From: a virus
Length of the DNA stretch: 64,000 nt
Strand: one strand, 5' to 3'
IMG/VR virus record: IMGVR_UViG_3300031772_000007
Span: 29,826 to 93,825 of that record
In this document: piece by piece, positions 39,676 through 47,647 of the stretch
Layout of the letters: every line of letters starts with the position of its first letter
Position numbering within the stretch: position 1 is the first letter of the stretch
Position numbers and translations under genes: made by a program
The notes under the pieces: generated by a model
Told to the model about the DNA's origin: nothing
What the model saw: the letters and a program-made list of their open reading frames with translations, nothing else
Database searches by the model: none

Positions 39676-41234
39676 CAGAACGGCGCTTCCGGTAGATCGT
39701 CCGTCGGCTTCGCCGGTTGTTCTTGCAACACCTGCGAGAACGCCTCGCGCGCCGCATCCTGAGAGTCCGCTCCCAGGCGCTCCGCCGTCTCCGCGATCTT
39801 CCCCGCGGCTTCCGCCGCCGCCTTCACATTCGGGTCGTTCGACAACGACGAGACGAGCCGCAGGTGACTCGCCTTCCCCTCCCGCCGAATCAGCGGAGCC
39901 CGGCTCACCGGAGCCACCATCCCGCAAGCGAAGTTGACCGGCACCGGCCCGGAGGACTTCCGCCCCGGTCCGTAGCGATTCTTCGCCGTGAAGTAGTCCA
40001 TCTCCCCCGCCTCTTCGTCGAAGTTGAGGGTGATGAGCTGGTCTACGATGCGCCCCTTCTGCGAGCTATCCGCGAGGTGTTGGATGTCCAGCCGCTTCGC
40101 CCCGCGATCCTCCCGCCCCCGGCTTTGGCTCGCCGTGATGCCCTGGAGCTTCAGACCCCCGAGGCGCGAGACGGCGTCGCAAAAGATGCGGAGCTTTTCG
40201 TAGACGATCCGCATCTCCTCGTACATCCCCTTCTCGTTGATCTTCCCGCTCGCGGTGAGCTTGTCGGCGTAGTCCACCACCAGGATGTCCACCCCCTTCC
40301 CGGTTCGCGCCTCGATGTTCTTTACCCACTCCTCGATGATCTCGACGGTGGTGACGTGCGGCGTGAAGTCCTGCACCACAGGCGGCTTCCACTCCACCTG
40401 CGCCAGCCTCGCGTGAATCTCCGCCCAGGAGTTGCCCTCCAGCACCTCGTTGATGGGCACCCCGGTCGCGTTGGCGACGATTCGAGCTATGACCTGCTCC
40501 GACGGCAGCTCCAGCGTGGCGTAGACTGCCTGGAGCCCCCGGGATGCCGCCTGCCCGACGATGTGGCTCATCGTCATCGACTTCGCGCCGCCCGCTCCGG
40601 CCATGAAGCACGTCAGCGTCCCCCGCGGCACGCCCCCCTCCAGCGCGTCGTCGAGCGCGTCGATGTAGAACGGCTGCCGCGTGATGCCCCGAAGCCGCGC
40701 CATCGCCGCTTCGATGTTGTCCGGCGTCGCGATCACGCCGATGCCCGCCTCCCCCCGACCCAGGTTCTCCTCCCGGCGCATCAGGTCGCGGACGTTGCCC
40801 CACTCCTCGGAGGAGGAGTGCTCATCCACCGCCGCCTGCGCGATGGCGTGCCGAAGCCGAACCCGGAGGACCCGGATGGCCTCCTGCTCGATGTCCTCCA
40901 GCCGCGGGGGCTCCTTGCCGTCGTAAATGTCGAACAGCCCGGCGACGGCCCGCACATCCTCGTCGGTCAGCTTGCCCTTCTCCCGCCGGAACGCGGTGTG
41001 CTGGATGACTGCCTGCGGAGACTGCGGACCGACCCCGCGCTCGCGGAAGATCGCCTGCGCCGCCTCCATGGCAAGACGGCATTCCGGTTGGAGAAGAAGG
41101 TCTGGCCGAAGCTCGTGTCCCACCCGAGCCATGAACCGCGGAGTCGTACAGGCCAGGTAGACCGCCGCACGCTCGAAACTCTCCTCGAAGTTGTACGGTT
41201 GTTCCTGCCTGCCGCCCTTCTTCGCGCCAGCCAT
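39675..41234 (-). CDS. Replicative DNA helicase, DnaB-type
   Basis: 519 residues. The N-terminal helical domain (AVYLACTTPRFMARVGHELR) precedes a RecA-like motor with Walker A CFMAGAGGAKSMTMSHIV, Walker B GVDILVVDYADKLTASG, and a glutamine/Arg finger stretch (ITASQSRGREDRGAKRLD; RIVDQLITLNFDEEAGEMDY). It is a ring helicase that unwinds the fork and recruits primase. The P-loop sequence GAGGAKS deviates slightly from GxxGxGKS. Confidence 0.9.
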   Translation of the reverse strand: MAGAKKGGRQEQPYNFEESFERAAVYLACTTPRFMARVGHELRPDLLLQPECRLAMEAAQAIFRERGVGPQSPQAVIQHTAFRREKGKLTDEDVRAVAGLFDIYDGKEPPRLEDIEQEAIRVLRVRLRHAIAQAAVDEHSSSEEWGNVRDLMRREENLGRGEAGIGVIATPDNIEAAMARLRGITRQPFYIDALDDALEGGVPRGTLTCFMAGAGGAKSMTMSHIVGQAASRGLQAVYATLELPSEQVIARIVANATGVPINEVLEGNSWAEIHARLAQVEWKPPVVQDFTPHVTTVEIIEEWVKNIEARTGKGVDILVVDYADKLTASGKINEKGMYEEMRIVYEKLRIFCDAVSRLGGLKLQGITASQSRGREDRGAKRLDIQHLADSSQKGRIVDQLITLNFDEEAGEMDYFTAKNRYGPGRKSSGPVPVNFACGMVAPVSRAPLIRREGKASHLRLVSSLSNDPNVKAAAEAAGKIAETAERLGADSQDAAREAFSQVLQEQPAKPTDDLPEAPF

Positions 41235-42685
41235 CAAGCTGCCCCTCTGAGTTGCCGCGGCACCTTCCACAGCCACCCCCCAAGTTGCAATCGTGCCCGC
41301 AAACCTTGCCCCTCGGACTCGGTTTTAGCCCGGCACTCGCGCCGCGCCGCCAGGTAGCCCTCTGGGAAGATCCGCTCAACCGCCCGGCGAACGTCCGCCT
41401 CCGTCCAGCCAGGGATGGCCCGAACCTCCCACTCGACGCTGCGAAAGCGCCGCATGAACTCCTCCCCCGCCGCCGTCTTCTGGTACACCGTCGTCGTGTA
41501 GTCCGCCTCCTCCTCGCGGAACATCCACCGCTTCTCCGTCAGGAGCTTCGGAGACAGCAGCACCTTCACCTGCGGGTGGAACCGGGTGCGCGCCTTCGGC
41601 GGGAGCTTCAGGAGGATGCGGTCCAGCGCCCAGGCGACCCACGCCCCGGGTCGAATGTCCTTCTCCACCCAGATGTCCAGCGCGTCCTCGAAGAAGCCCT
41701 TGACCGGCCCGGACAGGCTGATGGGGTGGCACTTCCCCAGTCGGCTCTCCACCGCCGCCCGATACCACTTCACGCAGAAGGCGATCTGGTCCTCCCGGCT
41801 CCGCCCGGTCGGCACCCGCGGTGGCGGAGGGATGGTGATGTGGGTGTCGATGACCGCGGGGTAGGTGGGTGCGCCATCCTGTCCCCAGAAGAACGGCTTG
41901 GTGTTCTTCCCGGGCTGGATGTCGAAGAGGTCACGTAGATGCGCTGGAAGACCCGGCGGAGCGACGTTGATGACCTTCGGGGTGGCAGCAACCGGAGGGA
42001 GGGTGTCGCGCGGCTTCTCGACAGAACTGGAAGGTCTGGGCGCGGCGTCAGCCGCGCACCCCTCTGAGCGAAGCGAAGAGGGATCCCACATAGGTATCTC
42101 CCCTTCCTGCTTAGAGTGATCAGTTGCTACTACATAGGCGGGTCGCTTGAATGCCCCCCCTGAGAGGTCGCTTGAATGGGGGGGTAGCAGGTCGCTTGAA
42201 TGCCCCGTACCCCCATTCAAGCGACCCGATGGTTCCTTATGTGTGCTAGTGTGGTCTTGTGGGTCGCTTGAATGCTTCTTACGGGGGTACTTTCCGGTCC
42301 CCGGTCGTGCTCCTCCGTGCTTCCCGCCCTTCAACGCCATGATCTCTCCCCACACCCCAAAAGGCACCTGCACGTCGTCCCGCCCCAGGTAGCACCCGTA
42401 CACCCGGCGGACGTAGACCTTCTGCGGGAGCTTCCCGGCGTCGTTGGTCCAGCGATAGCCCACGTCCTCGACGAGCCCCGTCTGCCGTAGCCGCTCCAGC
42501 GCCCGCTTCACGGACTCCGGGTGCAGGCTCGTCTTGCGGCTGATGCCGCCGATGGTCGGGTGGACCCGCCCGTAGTGGTCGCGGAGCTGCCGCAGGAACC
42601 CCCAGACGGAGAGCGCGTTGGTGCCCAGCTTCTCGACGAACACCTTGCGCGGGACCTTGGCGACGCCCGGGATTACGGGAGGCAT
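41234..42685 (-). CDS. Replication initiator / helicase-loader-type winged-helix protein
   Basis: 483 residues from ATG 42685 (TGGAGGG site). N-terminal winged helix: GFLRQLRDHYGRVHPTIGGI, RKTSLHPESVKRALERLRQT and GLVEDVGYRWTN. A flexible low-complexity linker with repeated HSSD units comes next, encoded by DNA iterons, then a C-terminal domain with FFEDALDIWVEKDIRPGAWV and TTVYQKTAAGEEFMRRFRSV. As with phage lambda O, origin repeats inside the initiator gene fit a protein that binds them and loads the adjacent DnaB. A loader role is inferred. Confidence 0.7.
   Translation of the reverse strand: MPPVIPGVAKVPRKVFVEKLGTNALSVWGFLRQLRDHYGRVHPTIGGISRKTSLHPESVKRALERLRQTGLVEDVGYRWTNDAGKLPQKVYVRRVYGCYLGRDDVQVPFGVWGEIMALKGGKHGGARPGTGKYPRKKHSSDPQDHTSTHKEPSGRLNGGTGHSSDLLPPHSSDLSGGAFKRPAYVVATDHSKQEGEIPMWDPSSLRSEGCAADAAPRPSSSVEKPRDTLPPVAATPKVINVAPPGLPAHLRDLFDIQPGKNTKPFFWGQDGAPTYPAVIDTHITIPPPPRVPTGRSREDQIAFCVKWYRAAVESRLGKCHPISLSGPVKGFFEDALDIWVEKDIRPGAWVAWALDRILLKLPPKARTRFHPQVKVLLSPKLLTEKRWMFREEEADYTTTVYQKTAAGEEFMRRFRSVEWEVRAIPGWTEADVRRAVERIFPEGYLAARRECRAKTESEGQGLRARLQLGGWLWKVPRQLRGAA
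41304..41331 (-). promoter_or_regulatory. Bipartite promoter-like motif, copy F (inside a gene)
   Basis: Minus strand GGGCTAA at 41331 and GGGCAAGG 20 bases on (41311), within the last codons of the initiator gene and 70 bases before the DnaB start. The upstream box departs most from GGGACAA. Possible internal promoter for helicase and primase. Confidence 0.4.
42141..42274. repeat. Five iterons, probable replication origin
   Basis: The 13-mer GGTCGCTTGAATG occurs at 42141-42153, 42166-42178, 42190-42202 and 42262-42274, and inverted at 42214-42226. Distances between starts are 25, 24, 24 and 48, i.e. a 24-base period with one site missing. They lie inside the initiator gene, as in oriLambda. 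The AT-richer stretch at 42105-42140 next to them could be the melting region. Confidence 0.75.
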
Positions 42686-42890
42686 GGATTCCCTCCAGCG
42701 CACCAAGAGCCCGGGCTGCGGTTGCAGGGTCGTTCGGTGGGCGGAACGGAGGGATGCTTCCCCAACGCCCTCCGGTGACCTTCCACAGACCGCGCTCTCG
42801 CTACGCTGGAAAGAACCTGAAGCACTTTAGCATCCCCTTCCGTTCGCTGCACCAACGAGCGCTGCAAACGCTCGCTGAAGCAGGCGTGCC
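42686..42890. other. Intergenic gap before the initiator gene
   Basis: About 205 bases without a convincing gene. It has a possible stem around 42857-42880 (AGCGAGCG / CGCTCGTT with one G-U, no T-run) just past the helicase stop. A promoter for the initiator gene is expected here, but the bipartite motif is not found and no clear -35/-10 pair is visible. Confidence 0.4.
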
Positions 42891-44405
42891 TTATGCCTGA
42901 TCGCCTGCTGAAAGCAAAGCCATTTGTGTGCCCGCGCCGCCGCCTCCCTCTGAAGAAATCACCAGCGGAACCACCGTCACCGGGTACTTTTCCCGTTGGT
43001 AGGCGTGCCGCCGCCGCTTCGCGTGCCGCCGCAGCCAGGCGTTGCCGTCGTCGGCCACGTCCCACACCTCGAAGGTGCTCTTGCCCGCCGCTGTTCGCAT
43101 CCCGCGTCCGATGCGCTGGAGCGCCGCAATGAGGGACTTCCCGCCAGAGGCGATCACCACGGACTGAAGCTCCGGGATGTCCACCCCCTCTTGGAAGATG
43201 ACCGAGGTGACGAGCACTTCGATGTCGGCCCTCACCAGCCGCTTCACCGCCGCCTGCCGGGTGCGGAGGCTCGCGTCCCCCCAGACGAACTCGCTCTTGA
43301 TGCCCCGCTTCGTCAGCGCCCGCTGGAACGCCTTGCCGTGCGCGATCTCCTTCACGAACACCAGGCACGGCTTCACCGCCTTCGCCGTGGCTGCGAGCAG
43401 CGCCCGGTTCCGCGGCAGCGACCGGACGACCCCCTCGTTGTAGACCTTCTGCCAGGGCCACCGCTTCAGGAGCCCGTCCTTGTCCACCTCGACGAAGTCC
43501 TGCCGCACCGGGACCATCCTGATGATGGGCAGCGCCAGCCGCCCCTCATCGATGAGCGTCTTGCTCTGGATGTCGTAGATGATGGGTCCAAGCGCCGCGA
43601 CCGCGTAGACGCTCCGCTGGTCCTCCCGGTCCAGGGGGGTGCCGCTGATGCCGATGCGCCAGTAGGCGTTCACCAGCAGCATCGCCACTTTCCAGAAGCT
43701 GTCCGCGGGGAGGACGTGGCACTCGTCGATGATGACCCCCTGGAACCCGGCGAGGAAGGCCGAGAGCCGCGCCCGCGCGCCCGGGTCCTTGTTCCGCGCC
43801 GCGGTAGCGAGGGTCTGGAACGTGGCGACCGTGAACCGCTCCCGCGGCTTCCACCGGCCTTCTCCCACCCGCCCGGCTTCCTCGTCGGGGCACCGCAACT
43901 CGTATCGCTGCGCCGCCTGCTCCATCAGGGTCTTGCGGTGGACGAGGAACAGCCACCGGCAGGGGATCTGCTTCACCAGCCCGATGGCGATCTCCGTCTT
44001 GCCACCGCCGGTTGGCACCCGGATGATGCCCCGCGCCTTCGTGTACGCCGCGACCACCGCCGCCTGTTGGTAGTCCCGAAGCCAGCTCGACCCCGTGAGT
44101 CGAGCAACCGCCTCCTCCACCTTCAGGTCTACGGGCAGAGGTGGCGCTCCCGGAGGCGTGCGCGCGTCGATCAGCTCCACCTTCAGCCCGGCGTCCGTCG
44201 CCCGCTTCAGCACCGTCGGCAGGAATCCCGAGGGGAAGTGCGATTCGAGGAGGTCGAAGAACCGGACCTTCTCCACTTCCCCGGAGGAGAACAGCGTCTT
44301 CTTGTTCGCGTAGGTCAGCCCCGCGTCCTTGGAGCGCAACCACTCAACCTCGGCGTCCGTCGCCCGCTGCACCTTCGTGTAGAGATTCCCTTGCGTGAGC
44401 CACAT
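42891..44405 (-). CDS. SF2 helicase, UvsW-like
   Basis: 504 residues. Motif I RVPTGGGKTEIAIGLV, motif Ia/Ib region FLVHRKTLMEQAAQ, motif II VIIDECHVLPAD (DECH), motif III GISGTPLDRED, and motif VI ALQRIGRGMR. T4 UvsW-type helicases remodel branched DNA and switch replication modes. EEAVARLTGSSWL at about residue 105, just before the helicase core, carries the shared motif. The N-terminal 100 residues are a likely accessory domain. Confidence 0.9.
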   Translation of the reverse strand: MWLTQGNLYTKVQRATDAEVEWLRSKDAGLTYANKKTLFSSGEVEKVRFFDLLESHFPSGFLPTVLKRATDAGLKVELIDARTPPGAPPLPVDLKVEEAVARLTGSSWLRDYQQAAVVAAYTKARGIIRVPTGGGKTEIAIGLVKQIPCRWLFLVHRKTLMEQAAQRYELRCPDEEAGRVGEGRWKPRERFTVATFQTLATAARNKDPGARARLSAFLAGFQGVIIDECHVLPADSFWKVAMLLVNAYWRIGISGTPLDREDQRSVYAVAALGPIIYDIQSKTLIDEGRLALPIIRMVPVRQDFVEVDKDGLLKRWPWQKVYNEGVVRSLPRNRALLAATAKAVKPCLVFVKEIAHGKAFQRALTKRGIKSEFVWGDASLRTRQAAVKRLVRADIEVLVTSVIFQEGVDIPELQSVVIASGGKSLIAALQRIGRGMRTAAGKSTFEVWDVADDGNAWLRRHAKRRRHAYQREKYPVTVVPLVISSEGGGGAGTQMALLSAGDQA

Positions 44406-44408
44406 GCC

Positions 44409-44900
44409 CTACCCCCCTCCCTTCATCAGCGACCGCCCGCGATTCAGCATCTCGTCGTAGCTCTCCCCCGGCAGCCGGGTGATGCCGAACACCGCCGCTA
44501 GAATCTTCTCCCACGCGGGGTCGTAGGTGCCTGCCAGCCGCGCCGCTGCCTCCGCGACTTCTGACATCCTGGGGGCACCCCGAAGGATGCCTGCCGCCAC
44601 CCGGGTTTCCAGCTCGGCGAAGTCGATGTTGCTCACTATCGACTCAAACACCTGTCGGGGGTCACTTGCCACCGAGCTTCCCCCCCCCCCCGCCTTGATC
44701 GCCTCGTTGAGCACCCGCGCCATCGCCTCACCGACCTTCTGCTGTGCCTGGAGGGACGAGGAGATCCTGCCGCTCGTCATCTTGAGAAACCAAGCGCTCT
44801 CCTTGGAGGTGAGCCCGTGCGTATCGACGCCCTGGAGCCGCTGGACGGCTTCATCTATCAGCTTGCGTCGGTGCCACCGCTTGCTTCGCTTGGAGCGCAT
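44409..44900 (-). CDS. AxxRLxG-family protein with two motif copies
   Basis: 163 residues. Very basic start (MRSKRSKRWHRR), then IDEAVQRLQGVDTHG and later VAEAAARLAGTYDPAWEK, two strict copies of the shared motif. Mostly helical. It precedes the helicase gene. Function unknown, but the basic head suggests DNA contact. Confidence 0.55.
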   Translation of the reverse strand: MRSKRSKRWHRRKLIDEAVQRLQGVDTHGLTSKESAWFLKMTSGRISSSLQAQQKVGEAMARVLNEAIKAGGGGSSVASDPRQVFESIVSNIDFAELETRVAAGILRGAPRMSEVAEAAARLAGTYDPAWEKILAAVFGITRLPGESYDEMLNRGRSLMKGGG

Positions 44901-45066
44901 CAAACGGACCCTCCGTGTCGTAGAAGACCTCGATTTTCGGCGCGGGAACGACTCGCGTGAACTCCCACGTCCCAAGGTCCGGCTCCCGTGGCGGGTTCAG
45001 CCGCCGAACCGCCTCCCCCACCTCCCGGTCCCTCTTCCTGCGCGCCTGCTGTCGGCGACTGCTCAC
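44851..45066 (-). CDS. Small basic protein with relaxed motif
   Basis: 71 residues from GTG 45066 (GTGA). Basic start (SSRRQQARRKRDREVGE) followed by EAVRRLNPPREPDLGTWEF and a strand-rich end (VVPAPKIEVFYDTEGPFDAL). Overlaps the next gene's start by 50 bases. Confidence 0.5.
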   Translation of the reverse strand: MSSRRQQARRKRDREVGEAVRRLNPPREPDLGTWEFTRVVPAPKIEVFYDTEGPFDALQAKQAVAPTQADR

Positions 45067-45362
45067 GATTTCTTCTCCCCGTAGAGGAGCTTCGGAAAGA
45101 GCGCGGTGTGGAACGCTCGGTTCATCAGATTCTTCTGCACCAGCGTCCTGGCCTCGTCGCTCAGATCCCAGATGCTCCCGCCCTTCAACCGCCGCGCCGC
45201 GTCGTTGACCATCCAGTCCTTGCACCGCCGACACGTCACCTTCGCCGGGTTCTGCGTGATCTGGATGCCCTTCGCCTTCGCCCCGGGCGAGCAGACGATG
45301 TACCGGCAGGGCTCCCCGGGGTAACTGGCAGTGTCGGCCCGAAGGTGAACGATGCGCGGCAT
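45063..45362 (-). CDS. AxxRLxG-family protein with CxxC
   Basis: 99 residues. CRYIVCSPGAKAKGIQITQN and KVTCRRCKDWMVNDAARRLK place four cysteines for a zinc ribbon directly before the shared motif (DAARRLKG), then SIWDLSDEARTLVQKNLMNR. Same arrangement of beta/zinc part and motif helix as the 18621-19154 product. Confidence 0.55.
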   Translation of the reverse strand: MPRIVHLRADTASYPGEPCRYIVCSPGAKAKGIQITQNPAKVTCRRCKDWMVNDAARRLKGGSIWDLSDEARTLVQKNLMNRAFHTALFPKLLYGEKKS

Positions 45363-45610
45363 CACACCAGCCCGGCGAGCTTTGCCGCCTCTGGCGACGC
45401 CTTCTTGAAGTACGCAATCACGCTCGCCCACTCCACCCAGCGCCCCTTGCTCAAGCGGACTTCGTGGATGAGCTTCGCATCCGCCCAGTTGTAGAGGCAC
45501 TGCGTCGTGTAGCCCAGCCGTTCCGCTGCCTCCGTCACCGGCAGGTAACCCCGCGATCTGAGCTGCGCCTTAGCGCCTGACTCCGTCACTTCCTCTTGTT
45601 CCTTCTTCAT
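45362..45610 (-). CDS. Helix-turn-helix (MerR/excisionase-like) protein
   Basis: 82 residues. YLPVTEAAERLGYTTQCLYNW is a canonical winged-helix start; KLIHEVRLSKGRWVEWASV is the wing. Likely a small DNA-binding regulator. TGATG and similar overlaps connect it to its neighbours. EAAERLGY belongs to the HTH and is not counted as the shared motif. Confidence 0.7.
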   Translation of the reverse strand: MKKEQEEVTESGAKAQLRSRGYLPVTEAAERLGYTTQCLYNWADAKLIHEVRLSKGRWVEWASVIAYFKKASPEAAKLAGLV

Positions 45611-46257
45611 GGCTCCTCCGCCCCCCCGCCCAACAGCCTCAACAGCCCGTCCGAAAGCGGGTTGCCCTTCCCCGCCGCCCGCTTCAACCCCTTCTTCGCC
45701 CGCTGGTACTCCTCCCGGCTCGTGAACTCGATCTCCAACACGTAGGGTTTGGTGTCCCCGCTGTCCTCAACGTCGTAGTCCGCCGGGGGTGCCTCCATGT
45801 CCTTCGGGAGCGCCGCATCCACGCTCTGACTGACGCTGGCGAGCAGGTCCGTGACCTCCCCCACATTGAACCCGGTGATGGTCAAATCCTCCACCTGCCA
45901 GCCCTGCCCGACCAAGTCCTTCAGTGCTCGGCCCACGCTCGTCAGGTCCAGCTCTCCGCGGAGCCGGTTCATCCCGATTCGGATGGCGATGGCGTGCGCC
46001 TCCTCCACGTCGGCGACGATGACCGCGGGTACCTCGACCATCCCCACCTCGCGCGCCGCCTTCACCCGATGGTGCCCGTCCACGATGCGGTACTCCCCCG
46101 GGGTGCCGAGCGGGTACGCCAGCACCGGCTGGAGGAAGCCCTCTTTGCGGATCGCCTCGACCAGCAATCCGTACCGTTCGGGCTCCATGACGTTCGGGTT
46201 CTCCGGTGCCTCCTTTAAGGCGTCGATGGGCACGTTGGCGATGGTGACTTTCCTCAC
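45607..46257 (-). CDS. ParB/Srx-like protein 3
   Basis: 216 residues. TIANVPIDALKEAPENPNVM and EYRIVDGHHRVKAAREVGMV give the same boxes as the two ParB-like proteins of the modification region; EAHAIAIRIGMNRLRGELDL continues the fold. Located in the sigma-factor operon, away from the other two. Could be a regulator or a nucleotide-binding enzyme. Confidence 0.72.
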   Translation of the reverse strand: MRKVTIANVPIDALKEAPENPNVMEPERYGLLVEAIRKEGFLQPVLAYPLGTPGEYRIVDGHHRVKAAREVGMVEVPAVIVADVEEAHAIAIRIGMNRLRGELDLTSVGRALKDLVGQGWQVEDLTITGFNVGEVTDLLASVSQSVDAALPKDMEAPPADYDVEDSGDTKPYVLEIEFTSREEYQRAKKGLKRAAGKGNPLSDGLLRLLGGGAEEP

Positions 46258-46805
46258 GTCCGTATCTCCTCGTAGAGCGAGCGGAGCACCGGGCTCCGCT
46301 TCGCGTTGCGCCGCAGGTTCTTCGCCGCGTGGTACACCTGCTCCACCGGCACGCCCTCTATCCGCGCGACCTCCGCGGGCTGGAGCCCATCAAGGCTGAC
46401 TCGAATGCCGAGCTTCTTCCGGCTCGTGTCGCAGGCGCGGAAGGCGGCTCGCGCCCGGGTGCGGATCTCCGCGTCTGCCAGAACATCCACCGGCAAACCC
46501 TCCAACACCTCGCCCCCGGTCATCTCCAACGGGACCGCGAAGGTGAGCTGTCCCCCGTGGTACGGCTGTGGGGTTGAGACGGGGTTCTGCGTTCGCCAAG
46601 TGTACCGCCGGAGGGCGTACAGCGCCGCGCAGTAGGCGTAGGTCCAGAAGCTGGTCCCGCGCTTCCGTTGGTACGTCGCCCTGGCTCGGAGGACGGCCAG
46701 CGCCGCCTCCTGTACCAGCTCCGCCGGTTCCGACCACCGGAGGGCTCGGACGTAGTACGACGCCGCCGCCTGAGCTATCTGTTGTATTTCTTCTAGCCCT
46801 TGCAT
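46254..46805 (-). CDS. RNA polymerase sigma factor (sigma-70/ECF-like)
   Basis: 183 residues. Region 2-like part: EPAELVQEAALAVLRARATY and TSFWTYAYCAALYALRRYTW, which matches the -10 binding helix with aromatic residues. Region 4-like end: VSLDGLQPAEVARIEGVPVE with QVYHAAKNLRRNAKRS, a recognition helix. A phage sigma factor would redirect host polymerase to late or middle promoters; the GGGACAA/GGGCAAAG motif is a candidate target. ATG 46805 has AGGAG at 46815-46819. Confidence 0.78.
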   Translation of the reverse strand: MQGLEEIQQIAQAAASYYVRALRWSEPAELVQEAALAVLRARATYQRKRGTSFWTYAYCAALYALRRYTWRTQNPVSTPQPYHGGQLTFAVPLEMTGGEVLEGLPVDVLADAEIRTRARAAFRACDTSRKKLGIRVSLDGLQPAEVARIEGVPVEQVYHAAKNLRRNAKRSPVLRSLYEEIRT

Positions 46806-46841
46806 TCTGTGGACTCCTATACTCTGTTGGCTTCGTTGTGT

Positions 46842-47321
46842 CTACGGGGCTCCCAACCGCTTCGCGGCGAGCAGCGCCTTCCGTGCTGCCGTGTCGTGCT
46901 TCCCCCGCCGCAGCAGGTTCGAGTACGGCCCTATCTCAGCGACCCAGTCCGGCACCCGTGTCTCCTGGAGCACCCCGTCCTTGCTGTAGCGCGTTCGGAT
47001 GGCGACGCACGCCTCCGCGCACGCCTGCGTGAACACGTCCGTCTGATACCCCGCGCCCAAGCGAATCCATCCTCGCGCCTCCCACCGCCGGAAGCGGATC
47101 GCCCGCCGCTGGTACGCCGTGAGCCGCCTGCCGGTCCCTTCTTCCTTCTTTGGCTCCGCCTTGGCGATGGACGGGTACACCTCGTCCACTGTCCGCTTCA
47201 GCCGGGAGACTCCCAGGAGCACCGCCCGCCGCGCGTTGCGGCGAGAGATGCGACCCTGTTCGGGATTGAGACGGCGGACGGCTCGGGTGATGCCCTTCAA
47301 CGCCTGCTCCAACGGTGTCAT
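46842..47321 (-). CDS. Basic protein with relaxed AxxRLx motif
   Basis: 159 residues. TPLEQALKGITRAVRRLNPE at the start and ALLAAKRLGAP at the end, both relaxed forms of the shared motif. The centre has AYQRRAIRFRRWEARGWIRL and FTQACAEACVAIRTRYSKDG. Very basic, perhaps DNA-binding. Its leader carries the repeated hairpin element. Confidence 0.55.
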   Translation of the reverse strand: MTPLEQALKGITRAVRRLNPEQGRISRRNARRAVLLGVSRLKRTVDEVYPSIAKAEPKKEEGTGRRLTAYQRRAIRFRRWEARGWIRLGAGYQTDVFTQACAEACVAIRTRYSKDGVLQETRVPDWVAEIGPYSNLLRRGKHDTAARKALLAAKRLGAP

Positions 47322-47334
47322 GCCTTCCTCCTTG

Positions 47335-47378
47335 GGAGTTGTAGCACTCCATCGGAGCCCCGGTTCCCCCGGGGCTCC
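47335..47378 (-). promoter_or_regulatory. Structured leader 1 (SD-adjacent hairpin plus GC stem)
   Basis: On the RNA a GGAGT/ACTCC stem (47346-47350 with 47335-47339, loop 6) directly precedes CCAAGGAGG and the start codon at 47321. Upstream is a perfect 10-bp stem (47369-47378 with 47354-47363, arm GGAGCCCCGG). The changed but complementary pair in this copy (T-A for C-G) supports pairing. Confidence 0.6.
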
Positions 47379-47389
47379 TGTGCAGCGCC

Positions 47390-47647
47390 TCAACCGTCCT
47401 TTTTCTCCTCCATCTCCGCCTTGCGGAGCCGACTCGCCCAGATCCGCAGCTTCCGAGCCTGCGCTACCAGCTCGATGTGTGCCTGATGCTCCGTCCAGTT
47501 CTCCTTCCGGGTCGCTCCGCAGCAGCCGCACTTGCTCTCCCGGATGTCCATCTCCGCGGCGACCTCCTCGATGATGGTCGCCGCCTTCACCAGCCGGAGC
47601 GCCGCCCGAGGCTTCTTCGGTGCCGGAACTTCCACCAGCGCGCTCAC
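47390..47647 (-). CDS. Small Cys-paired protein
   Basis: 85 residues with CGCCGATRKENWTEHQAH, a CxCC cluster followed by His, and a basic helical end (LRIWASRLRKAEMEEKKDG). Possible zinc binding. The ATG overlaps the stop of the DUF6744-like gene. Unknown function. Confidence 0.5.
   Translation of the reverse strand: MSALVEVPAPKKPRAALRLVKAATIIEEVAAEMDIRESKCGCCGATRKENWTEHQAHIELVAQARKLRIWASRLRKAEMEEKKDG

Noticed and set aside
45362-45610. EAAERLGY as a further strict instance of the shared motif
   Set aside because: It is part of a standard helix-turn-helix and lacks the final Gly/Ala context.
46816-46844. TAGACA-17-TATAGG upstream of the sigma gene as a sigma-70 promoter
   Set aside because: The -10-like box overlaps the Shine-Dalgarno AGGAG, which would leave almost no leader, so it is likely coincidence.
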